Part shown: positions 5,997 to 12,384 of the stretch, piece after piece
Position numbering within the stretch: the stretch's first letter is position 1
Layout of the letters: the number at the start of each line of letters is the position of its first letter
Origin: JAEUMW01 sp039807745
GTDB taxonomy: Bacteria; Pseudomonadota; Gammaproteobacteria; Burkholderiales; JAEUMW01
NCBI GenBank assembly: GCA_039807745.1
Contig: JBDHRV010000077.1
Coordinates: 1 to 16,498, forward strand
DNA: 16,498 bases
Reading direction: 5' to 3'
Translations under genes and position numbers: made by a program
Notes under the pieces: model-generated
Told to the model about the DNA's origin: nothing
Databases searched by the model: none
What the model saw: the letters and a program-made list of their open reading frames with translations, nothing else

Positions 5997-7378
5997 GATG
6001 GCTGCCCCCGGTTCTTGATGTACCACTGGCGGAAGGTCTGCTGTGGCGCGACCGGCACGTCGCGCTGCCGGCCCCAGGCGTTGAAGCGCGAATACAGCAT
6101 GAACCGCGGCAGGTAGTCGCTGGCAGCGCTCACGCCTTCCACTGCTGCGCGATAAAGCTTCGGGCTCGCCAGCACCTTGCCCGCCGCCTGCATCGCCTGC
6201 TTCTTCACGAACGGCAGCTGGCCGCGCGCCGCGATCACTTGCCGCCACTTGTAGATCTGTTCGTGGATGTTGATCTTCACGGGGCAGACATTGGTGCAGC
6301 TTCCGTTCAGCGTCGAGGCATACGGCAGGTTGCTGTACTTGCGCAGGTTGAAGGTGGGATCGATGATGACGCCGATCGGCCCCGAGTAGGTCGCGCCGTA
6401 GCTCAAGCCGCCGCTGCGCCGGTATACCGGGCAGGTGTTCATGCAGGCGCCGCAGCGTATGCACTTGAGCGAGGTCCAGAAGTCTTCCATGCCGAGCCGT
6501 TCCGAGCGGCCGTTGTCGACCAACACGATGTGCATCTCGGTGCCCGGGCGCGGCGCGCGGAAATGCGAGGTGTACTGCGTGATGGGCGAGCCGAGAGCGC
6601 TGCGCGAGAGCATGCGCACGAAGACGCCGAGATCGCGCACGCGGGGGATCAGCTTCTCGATGCCCACGGATGCGATGTAGAGCGGCGGCACGTTGACACT
6701 CAGGTCGGCGTTTCCCTCGTTCGTGCAGACGACGATGCTGCCGGTCTCGGCGACGGCGAAGTTGGCGCCGGTCATGCCGGCCTCGGCGCCGACGAAGTAC
6801 GGGCGCGTGTTCTGGCGCTGGCTCTCGGCGAGGTAGTGCGGGTCGCTGTTGGTCGGATCGGTGCCGATGGTGCGGCCGAAGACTCGCGCCACGTCCTGTC
6901 GCAGCTTGTGCACCGAGGGCACCACGATGTGGCTCGGCGGCTCGTCGTCGAGTTGCTGGATGCGCTCGGCCAGGTCCGTTTCGACCACGGTGATGCCGCG
7001 CTTCTCCAGGAAGGGGCGCATGTCGCACTCCTCCGTCAGCATCGACTTCGCCTTCACCAGGGTCTTCGCCCCATGGTCGCGCAGGATGTCGAGCACGATC
7101 TCGTTGTGCTCGGTCGCGTCTATCGCCCAGTGCACGTGGGCACCGTTCGCGATGGCGTTGCGCTCGAACTCTTCCAGGTAGTCGGCAAGATGGGTGAGCG
7201 TGTGCTCCTTGATGGCGGAGGCGAGCACACGCAGCTCTTCCCATTCGGGGATTGCATGGACGACCCGGTCGCGCTTCTTGCGCAGATCCCACAGCCGGCG
7301 GTCGTGGAACTCGACATGCTCGGTCGAGGCGATGAACTCGGAGGCGGCCTCCGCGTGGTCGATACGCTTCTCTCTCAT
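5993..7378 (-). CDS. lutB: Lactate utilization iron-sulfur protein B
   Basis: A 461-residue LUD plus ferredoxin-type protein, the electron-transfer core of LutABC (YkgF family; known members are about 475 residues). The N-terminal LUD part shows VAETGSIVVCTNEGN (209-223). The first cluster motif is complete: CIRCGACMNTCPVYR (306-320), cysteines 306, 309, 312 and 316. It is followed by GATYSGPIGVIIDP (328-341). The second motif reads LNGSCTNVCPVKINIHEQ (357-374) and holds only C361 and C365; the position occupied by cysteine in other LutB proteins I know is N358. The ATG at 7378 overlaps the lutA stop by ATGA, and the gene's own stop overlaps the lutC ATG in the same way, so all three are tightly coupled. 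Cytoplasmic. Confidence 0.94.
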   Translation of the reverse strand: MREKRIDHAEAASEFIASTEHVEFHDRRLWDLRKKRDRVVHAIPEWEELRVLASAIKEHTLTHLADYLEEFERNAIANGAHVHWAIDATEHNEIVLDILRDHGAKTLVKAKSMLTEECDMRPFLEKRGITVVETDLAERIQQLDDEPPSHIVVPSVHKLRQDVARVFGRTIGTDPTNSDPHYLAESQRQNTRPYFVGAEAGMTGANFAVAETGSIVVCTNEGNADLSVNVPPLYIASVGIEKLIPRVRDLGVFVRMLSRSALGSPITQYTSHFRAPRPGTEMHIVLVDNGRSERLGMEDFWTSLKCIRCGACMNTCPVYRRSGGLSYGATYSGPIGVIIDPTFNLRKYSNLPYASTLNGSCTNVCPVKINIHEQIYKWRQVIAARGQLPFVKKQAMQAAGKVLASPKLYRAAVEGVSAASDYLPRFMLYSRFNAWGRQRDVPVAPQQTFRQWYIKNRGQPS

Positions 7379-8118
7379 TCGCGTGCTCCGTTCAGGATCT
7401 GTGCGACGTGGATGAAGCGCAGGTCGAGCCCCAGGCGCTCGGCGCAGCCCTTCTGGTGCATCATGCAGGAAGAGTCCGCAGAAACGATGTACTCGGCGCC
7501 CGCACGCTTGTGGTCGGTGACCTTGTCGTGGCCCATTTTCGCCGACACCGATTCCTCGAACAGCGAGAAGGTGCCGCCGAAACCGCAGCACTCGTCCGGC
7601 CGGTCCGGCGTGACGAATTCGATGCCCCTGACCTTGGAGAGGAGGTCGAGCGGCTTCGAGAAGAAGGGCTCTTCGATCTCCGACGCCTTCGCCGTACGCA
7701 GCGCTCGCAGCGTGCCGCAGCTGTTGTGCAGCCCGACCTTGTGCGGAAATTCCGCCCATGGAAACGCATCGACCTTCAGCACGTCGTGGAGGAACTCGAC
7801 CAGCTCGTAGGCGTTCTCCCGCATGTGGTGCACCTCGTCGGTCTGCTCGATCGCCGTGAAGCGCTCGCGCACGTGGTGAATGCAGCTCCCAGACGGCGAA
7901 ACGATGTACTCGAAGCCGGCGAAATTGCGCACGAAGAGCGCTTCGGCTCCCGCGGCCTCTTCCTCGCAGCCGTTGTTGGCCATGGGCTGTCCGCAACAGG
8001 TCTGGTCGAGCGGGTAGGCCACCTCGCAGCCGACCCGCTCGAGCAGCTCCAGCGTGGCGATGCCGACCTCCGGAAAAAAGGCGTCGATGAAACAGGGAAT
8101 GAAGAGCGCGACTTTCAA
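7375..8118 (-). CDS. lutA: Lactate utilization protein A (CCG-domain oxidoreductase subunit)
   Basis: A 247-residue protein with two cysteine-rich CCG domains (YkgE/GlpC-like), first gene of the L-lactate oxidation operon. Visible motifs are FIPCFIDAFFPEVG (6-19), QTCCGQPMANNG (39-50), SGSCIHH (76-82), HNSCGTLR (131-138), DECCGFGGTFS (175-185) and SSCMMHQ (216-222), enough to bind a non-cubane iron-sulfur cluster. The start is taken as TTG at 8118 because a perfect AGGAGG (complement of 8124-8129) lies 5 nt upstream and the resulting MKVALFIPCFID matches the family start. An in-frame ATG at 8151 would add 11 residues with no ribosome site. Length fits relatives of about 240. No lactate permease or GntR regulator is next to it. 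Confidence 0.94.
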   Translation of the reverse strand: MKVALFIPCFIDAFFPEVGIATLELLERVGCEVAYPLDQTCCGQPMANNGCEEEAAGAEALFVRNFAGFEYIVSPSGSCIHHVRERFTAIEQTDEVHHMRENAYELVEFLHDVLKVDAFPWAEFPHKVGLHNSCGTLRALRTAKASEIEEPFFSKPLDLLSKVRGIEFVTPDRPDECCGFGGTFSLFEESVSAKMGHDKVTDHKRAGAEYIVSADSSCMMHQKGCAERLGLDLRFIHVAQILNGARE

Positions 8119-8341
8119 GGAATCCTCCTGCCTCGTGGCTTCTTTGTTCATGTTGGCCGCTGGTAACGACTCTCGTTGCACAATAGACCTAAGCACCGGT
8201 TATTTCCAGTCCCTTGCCGGCGCTGATCCGCGTTGCCATGCGTGAGCCCGGTCGCTGGCGGATTCGCATGGCTCTTGCTCCCGCGGGACCAGCCCGCGCT
8301 ACAATGCGCGGCGCTCACGACCCGACCTGCTCTCCCTGTTC
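8119..8341. other. Divergent lutA / mpl intergenic region
   Basis: This 223-nt region separates the two head-to-head genes and should hold both promoters. The mpl promoter candidate is at 8275-8305. For lutA I see only a weak minus-strand pair (TCTATT, complement of 8182-8187, with CTGGAA 16 nt upstream). No clear palindromic operator of the PdhR/LldR type (TGGT-N-ACCA) is present, so how lut is regulated cannot be read from the sequence. Confidence 0.5.
8275..8305 (+). promoter_or_regulatory. Probable mpl promoter, TTGCTC-N19-TACAAT
   Basis: TTGCTC at 8275-8280 and TACAAT at 8300-8305 are separated by 19 nt, somewhat longer than the usual 17. The spacer contains a 6-bp inverted repeat, CGCGGG (8282-8287) and CCCGCG (8293-8298). 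The box lies 36 nt before the mpl ATG. The same two hexamers at the same spacing occur at 14271-14301. Confidence 0.5.
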
Positions 8342-9694
8342 ATGCACGTTCACATCCTCGGCATCTGCGGCACCTTCATGGGCGGCCTCGCGCTGATCGC
8401 GCGTGCGGCGGGCCATCGCGTCACAGGCTGCGATGCCGGTGTGTATCCGCCCATGAGCACGCAGCTCGAAGAGCAGGGCATCGAGCTCGTCGAGGGTTTC
8501 GGCGCCGATCAGGTCGCGCTCGCACCCGATCTCTTCGTCATAGGCAATGTCGTCACCCGCGGCAATCCCCTGATGGAAGCGATCCTCGACCGCGGGCTGC
8601 GGTTCGTCTCCGGGCCGCAGTGGCTCGCCGAGAACGTCCTGCACGGGAAATGGGTGCTCGGGGTGGCCGGCACCCATGGCAAGACCACCACGGCCTCCAT
8701 GCTTGCGTGGATTCTGGAGCACGCCGGACTGAACCCTGGATTCCTCATCGGCGGCATCCCGCAGAATTTCGGACTCTCGGCGCGGTTGGGGGAACCGGGC
8801 GCGCCGTTCTTCGTGATCGAGGCGGACGAATACGACACCGCCTTCTTCGACAAGCGATCCAAGTTCCTGCACTACCGGCCGCGCACGACGGTGCTGAACA
8901 ACCTCGAGTTCGACCATGCGGACATCTTCGCGGACCTGGCCGCGATCGAGACCCAGTTCCACCACCTGGTGCGCACCCTGCCCGGCAATGGCCTGGTCGT
9001 CACCAATGGCCGCGACGCCAACCTGGAGCGCGTGCTCGCGCGTGGCTGCTGGACCCCGGTGGAGCGCTTCGGCGTCGATGCGCACTGGCAGACCCGCGCG
9101 ATGGCGGACAGTGGGTTCGAGGTCCTCATCGAGGGGAAACCCCAGGGCACCGTGCGCTGGGAGGTGCCCGGCGAGCACAATCGGCTGAACGCGCTCGCGG
9201 CACTCGCCGCCGCCCGCCACGCCGGGGTGCCGCTCGCAGCGGGCATCGAGGCACTCGGCGCCTTTCGCAACGTCAAGCGGCGGCTGGAGGTACGCGGCGT
9301 GGTCAACGGCATCGCCGTATACGACGACTTCGCCCACCATCCGACCGCGATCGACGCGACGATCTCGGCTTTGAAGAGCCGCGTCGATGGCGCACGCATC
9401 GTTGCGGTGCTGGAACCGCGCTCGAACACGATGAAGATGGGGGTCTGGAAGGACACGCTCGCCGCGAGCCTGGCCGATGCGGCGCGCGTCTTCTGCTACA
9501 CCGCCAAGCTGGGTTGGGACGCACCCGCCGCGCTTGCCGCGCTCGGCCCCCGGTGTTCGACCTCCGACGACATCGATGTGTTGGTGGAGTCGATCGCACG
9601 TGAGGCCCGCTTTGGCGACCACGTGCTCATCATGAGCAACGGCGGCTTCGGCGGCATTCACGAGAAGTTACTGGCCCGGCTCGCGCGGCCGTGA
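8342..9694 (+). CDS. mpl: UDP-N-acetylmuramate:L-alanyl-gamma-D-glutamyl-meso-diaminopimelate ligase
   Basis: A 450-residue murein peptide ligase (E. coli Mpl is 457). It joins the tripeptide released by cell-wall turnover directly to UDP-MurNAc in the cytoplasm, recycling peptidoglycan. The N-terminal Rossmann segment MHVHILGICGTFMGGLA is typical of Mpl rather than MurC. The ATP loop GTHGKTTT is at 110-117, EADEYDTAFFDKRSKF at 160-175 and NNLEFDHADIF at 186-196. The later EHNRLNALAA, YDDFAHHPTAI and LEPRSNTMKMG blocks are also Mpl signatures. No Shine-Dalgarno is visible; the leader just before the ATG is pyrimidine-rich (GCTCTCCCTG at 8329-8338). The gene is transcribed alone, divergent from lut. 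Confidence 0.96.
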   Translation: MHVHILGICGTFMGGLALIARAAGHRVTGCDAGVYPPMSTQLEEQGIELVEGFGADQVALAPDLFVIGNVVTRGNPLMEAILDRGLRFVSGPQWLAENVLHGKWVLGVAGTHGKTTTASMLAWILEHAGLNPGFLIGGIPQNFGLSARLGEPGAPFFVIEADEYDTAFFDKRSKFLHYRPRTTVLNNLEFDHADIFADLAAIETQFHHLVRTLPGNGLVVTNGRDANLERVLARGCWTPVERFGVDAHWQTRAMADSGFEVLIEGKPQGTVRWEVPGEHNRLNALAALAAARHAGVPLAAGIEALGAFRNVKRRLEVRGVVNGIAVYDDFAHHPTAIDATISALKSRVDGARIVAVLEPRSNTMKMGVWKDTLAASLADAARVFCYTAKLGWDAPAALAALGPRCSTSDDIDVLVESIAREARFGDHVLIMSNGGFGGIHEKLLARLARP

Positions 9695-9750
9695 GCAAGC
9701 GGCGCAAGCCGTCTCCGAGCTCGAAACGGCGCAATTCCCGTGGGTCGAAA

Positions 9751-9776
9751 GAAGGGGTCTTTGGTGGACCACCTTC
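9751..9776 (+). terminator. Strong hairpin downstream of mpl, possible terminator
   Basis: GAAGGGGTC (9751-9759) can pair with GACC-A-CCTTC (9767-9776), giving nine base pairs with one bulged A and a seven-nt loop. It lies 56 nt after the mpl stop. No T-run follows, so it is not a classic Rho-independent terminator. It may protect the 3' end or pause polymerase. Confidence 0.3.
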
Positions 9777-9796
9777 GAGGGTGGGCTCTTGCGGGC

Positions 9797-9825
9797 CTGA
9801 CACCCGCCCCCTGACTTGGTAGACT
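9797..9825 (+). promoter_or_regulatory. Possible promoter CTGACA-N17-TAGACT
   Basis: CTGACA at 9797-9802 (five of six to the -35 consensus) and TAGACT at 9820-9825 (four of six to the -10) have the ideal 17-nt spacing. The expected start of transcription is close to 9832, almost on the ATG at 9831 of the small ORF. The -35 overlaps a short inverted repeat GCGGG/CCCGC (9791-9807). Confidence 0.4.
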
Positions 9826-9830
9826 GTGTG

Positions 9831-10232
9831 ATGTGCCGTGGGTGGAACCTCCCGACCCGGCGGCGGTCTTCCGCTCATCTGGTACGGAAAAAGCGCGAAG
9901 TTGCGCGCGAATCAGCTCTGAAACACAAGTCAGCTTCAACCCCTTCCCTCTCGCCACCGAAGCGCGCCGAGCAGGTTCTGTGGGTCGCCGTATTGAGCCG
10001 CGCCGTGCTCGATGTGCGTCATGGCACGGAAGAGGAGGCGCTCGCGGTGCTCGGATGGATCGAGCGCGATCGAGAAGAGTTCGAGCAGGTGATTGCCCTG
10101 GCCGGACTCGAATCGGGTCACGCCGAACGGTTCGAGCAGGCCGTTCGTGCCGCCTTCGAGACGCGCTTCGGGCGTTCGCACCAATCCATTGGAGCCGATC
10201 GGGCGCTGGATAGTCCAGAAGCCGTCGTGTAG
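9831..10232 (+). CDS. Small hypothetical protein, unrecognised
   Basis: A 133-residue frame with no function I can assign. The first 45 residues are basic and low in complexity (Arg, Ser, Lys). The middle, about 46-113, looks like a real folded helical protein: EQVLWVAVLSRAVLDV (47-62), EEALAVLGWIERDREEFEQVIALAGL (68-93), then ERFEQAVRAAFETRFG (99-114). This W...L..A..D plus W...F..V..LAGL pattern is reminiscent of small helical proteins I associate with phage-derived or accessory regions, but that is an impression only. Codons in the middle show normal G/C third-position bias; the beginning does not, so the true start may differ (GTG 9828 and TTG 9816 are also in frame). A promoter-like pair ends 5 nt before the ATG. 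The following 204 nt to the next gene hold only a -10-like box. Confidence 0.5.
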   Translation: MCRGWNLPTRRRSSAHLVRKKREVARESALKHKSASTPSLSPPKRAEQVLWVAVLSRAVLDVRHGTEEEALAVLGWIERDREEFEQVIALAGLESGHAERFEQAVRAAFETRFGRSHQSIGADRALDSPEAVV

Positions 10233-10380
10233 CTTCGTGCGGCTCCTATGAGTCCTTGAGCGGCAACGCTGTCCCGAGGCGACTCGCCCGCACCTGGCTC
10301 GAGCTTACTGCCAGGCAGGAACCACGCGATCGACCTCTCTCAGTGCCCTTCGATGCAAGGTCGCAGGCGGGATGGCTAGC

Positions 10381-10389
10381 TGATACGAT
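10381..10389 (+). promoter_or_regulatory. Extended -10 box TGATACGAT ahead of the beta-propeller gene
   Basis: TG (10381-10382), one base, then TACGAT (10384-10389) fits the extended -10 pattern TGnTAnnAT, which can work without a good -35. Transcription would begin near 10396, which favours the downstream TTG at 10437 over the in-frame TTG at 10398 as the start codon. Confidence 0.45.
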
Positions 10390-10436
10390 CCGCGTCCTTG
10401 CACCCAGCCCATTCTCATCCGATCGAGGCAGGCACT

Positions 10437-11696
10437 TTGAAAACGACAGTCGCGCGCAGTTGGCTCATTCTGACTGCCATGGTCTTGGCCCTGAGCGCTG
10501 CCGCTGCCGCGTTCCTGGTAGGGGGCGTGGCCGAAAAGAGATCCTATTGGCCCTTCGGCGGTCGCTATGCGTTCGTCGAAGGACTTTCCGACCGGGCTCG
10601 GCGCCTCGAACGGAAGCACGACACACATGCGAAGACGCATCTGCTCACCGGCCTGCATGAGGTGGTCGTCGCGAGCTACCCCCTCCCGTTCGCGGATTCC
10701 CACGCCTCGGGCCCGTTCCTGGCGCTGTCGGATACGGAGTTCCTGGTCGCAACGCGGCTGGGCGAACTGCACCATGTCGTGATCGGCAATCAGTCGGCAA
10801 CGGCCAAGCTCTTGGGCTCGCTCGGCGTGGCGGAGAACATACGGGCGCCCGCCGGGGTGAAGGATCTGCTCCTCCTGGCGCCGGGAAAGTTGCTCGCCAC
10901 CATGAGCACGCATGACGCGGCAAGGGATTGCTATGCGCTGGGGCTCTTCGAGTACGCCTTCGATGTCGAGCAGCGCACCGTCAAGAGAACGCGCACCCTG
11001 TTCCAGAGTCAGCCGTGCTTTCCGATGCCGCTCGCGCTGGAGGAGATCGGGGGGCGCATCATTCACTACACCGACCAGACGGTGCTGCTATCCGTGGGAA
11101 GCCTGTTGCCCACCACGCTCGAGGGCGACTACGGACGCATCGTGCGAATCCGTCTCAGCGATGGCGCCGTGACGGTCTTCGCGACCGGCAACCGCAACCA
11201 GCAGGGCTTGTTCTTCGATCAGGAATCCCGCCTGGTGTTCGAGACCGAACACGGCCCGCGCGGCGGCGACGAGATCAACGTGCTGCGGCAGGGGCACGAC
11301 TACGGCTGGCCGCAAGTGACTTACGGCACCAACTACACGGTCGTCGACGACGACAGCGTGGACGACACCTGCGTGACGCAATGCGGTACCCACGCCGGCC
11401 ACGAGCTTCCGCTCTTTGCTTTCGTGCCGAGCATCGGGATCGGCAATCTGCTGCGCTATCCTGCCAGCGGCGCGGAGTTTCAGCGCTGGCGCGGCAACCT
11501 CCTCGTCGCCTCGCTGCGGGAGCAAACGCTCTTTCGCCTGGAATACGACGATGACCGTATTATCTACGCGGAGCCCATCGCGCTGGGGGAGCGTCTGCGA
11601 GACATCGCGCTGCTGCCGAACGGGTCGATCGCACTCAAGACGGACAGCCAGAAGCTCCTGGTGCTCACCCGTGCAAGAGCCGACGCTGCGAAGTGA
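10437..11696 (+). CDS. PQQ-dependent sugar dehydrogenase-like (glucose/sorbosone dehydrogenase) beta-propeller protein
   Basis: A 419-residue protein with the C-terminal motifs of soluble aldose-sugar dehydrogenases and related six-bladed propellers. Visible are FATGNRNQQGLFFD (248-261), ETEHGPRGGDEINVLRQGHDYGWPQVTYG (269-297, given here in parts ETEHGPRGGDEIN and GHDYGWP), and LRDIALLPNGSIAL (387-400). These are the segments that hold calcium and PQQ in relatives. A hydrophobic run at about 9-30 should anchor or export the protein, so it acts in the periplasm. The N-terminal third (31-200) is poorly conserved and I cannot confirm all PQQ ligands, so catalytic activity is uncertain. An unusual acidic stretch with two cysteines (DDDSVDDTCVTQC, 304-316) follows the YGWP motif. 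TTG 10437 is chosen as the start because AGGCAGG lies 4 nt upstream. Confidence 0.8.
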   Translation: MKTTVARSWLILTAMVLALSAAAAAFLVGGVAEKRSYWPFGGRYAFVEGLSDRARRLERKHDTHAKTHLLTGLHEVVVASYPLPFADSHASGPFLALSDTEFLVATRLGELHHVVIGNQSATAKLLGSLGVAENIRAPAGVKDLLLLAPGKLLATMSTHDAARDCYALGLFEYAFDVEQRTVKRTRTLFQSQPCFPMPLALEEIGGRIIHYTDQTVLLSVGSLLPTTLEGDYGRIVRIRLSDGAVTVFATGNRNQQGLFFDQESRLVFETEHGPRGGDEINVLRQGHDYGWPQVTYGTNYTVVDDDSVDDTCVTQCGTHAGHELPLFAFVPSIGIGNLLRYPASGAEFQRWRGNLLVASLREQTLFRLEYDDDRIIYAEPIALGERLRDIALLPNGSIALKTDSQKLLVLTRARADAAK

Positions 11697-11730
11697 GCGA
11701 TGCCCGTATCAGGGGTAACGAGCCGAAGCG

Positions 11731-12309
11731 ATGATCCTCTACATCCACGGTTTCCTGAGCTCACCGCAGTCCTTCAAGGCGCGTCTCATCGCGGCACGGC
11801 TCGCCGAGCTCGGCCAGGCGCACGCCTTCGCGTGCCCCATGCTACAGGGCGATCCGGACGAGATCGTCGCCACCATCGCCGCTGCGGTGGAGGCGTCGCC
11901 CGACGAGCCGGCGCTCATCGGGAGTTCGCTGGGCGGGTTCTACGCGACCCACGTCGCCGAGCGCTACGGGCTCAGGACGGCTCTGCTCAATCCAGCGGTG
12001 CGGCCCCACCATCTGCTGCATGATTTTCTGGGTGTCCACCGCAATCTCCACACCGGGCAGGAGATCGTCGTGGAGCCGCGACACCTCGAGGAACTGCGTG
12101 CGCTGGACGTGGCGACGCTCGCCGATCCGTCGCGCTATTACCTGATCGTGACGACCGGGGACGAGGTGCTCGATTACCGCCTCGCGGTGGAAAAGTATCG
12201 CGGTGCGCGGCAGCTCGTGATCGAGGGTGGCGATCACAGTCTCGACCGACTACCTGCGTTCCTCGACGATGTCCTGAGCTTCTGCGGCGTCGCGGTTCCC
12301 GCGTCGTGA
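11731..12309 (+). CDS. YqiA/YcfP-type alpha/beta-fold esterase
   Basis: A 192-residue small alpha/beta hydrolase of the YqiA/YcfP group, similar in length to E. coli YqiA (193), an esterase active on short acyl esters whose physiological substrate is unknown. It starts MILYIHGFLSSPQSFKA, with the oxyanion HGF at 6-8. The nucleophile elbow is GSSLGG (64-69) with Ser66. Acidic residues follow TTGDEVLDYR (141-150), and EGGDHSL (165-171) provides His169. No signal peptide, so cytoplasmic. It begins 34 nt after the propeller gene with no strong ribosome site, so it may be co-transcribed with it. A TATAAT box for the next gene begins 7 nt after its stop. Confidence 0.9.
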   Translation: MILYIHGFLSSPQSFKARLIAARLAELGQAHAFACPMLQGDPDEIVATIAAAVEASPDEPALIGSSLGGFYATHVAERYGLRTALLNPAVRPHHLLHDFLGVHRNLHTGQEIVVEPRHLEELRALDVATLADPSRYYLIVTTGDEVLDYRLAVEKYRGARQLVIEGGDHSLDRLPAFLDDVLSFCGVAVPAS

Positions 12310-12315
12310 GTCGGG

Positions 12316-12321
12316 TATAAT
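12316..12321 (+). promoter_or_regulatory. Consensus -10 box TATAAT of the RNB exonuclease gene
   Basis: A perfect TATAAT lies 63 nt before the ATG at 12385. The -35 is not clear: nothing close to TTGACA is found at 16-18 nt upstream, where the yqiA-like gene is still coding. The implied leader is about 57 nt and contains the palindrome at 12340-12355. Confidence 0.5.
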
Positions 12322-12339
12322 CCGCGCCTCCCGACGGAC

Positions 12340-12355
12340 CGGGGCGATCGCCCCG
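12340..12355. repeat. Perfect 16-bp palindrome in the RNB gene leader
   Basis: CGGGGCGATCGCCCCG is fully self-complementary and sits about 12-28 nt into the expected 5' leader. As DNA it could be a dimer-binding operator. As RNA the central bases must open to form the loop, leaving about six G/C pairs. It includes the octamer GCGATCGC. No T-run follows it. Confidence 0.6.
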
Positions 12356-12384
12356 ACCCGCACTGCAGCTCTCCCTGCGCCACC

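Noticed and set aside
6239..7810. A 523-codon plus-strand open frame across lutB and lutA
   Set aside because: It lies antisense to two clearly conserved lut genes, and its composition (Arg, Ala, Gly, Val repeats) is typical of a shadow frame.
10256..10660. A 134-codon plus-strand frame before and across the propeller gene start
   Set aside because: It runs out of frame over the propeller N-terminus and has no coding character of its own; the propeller frame has the signal/anchor segment and ribosome site.
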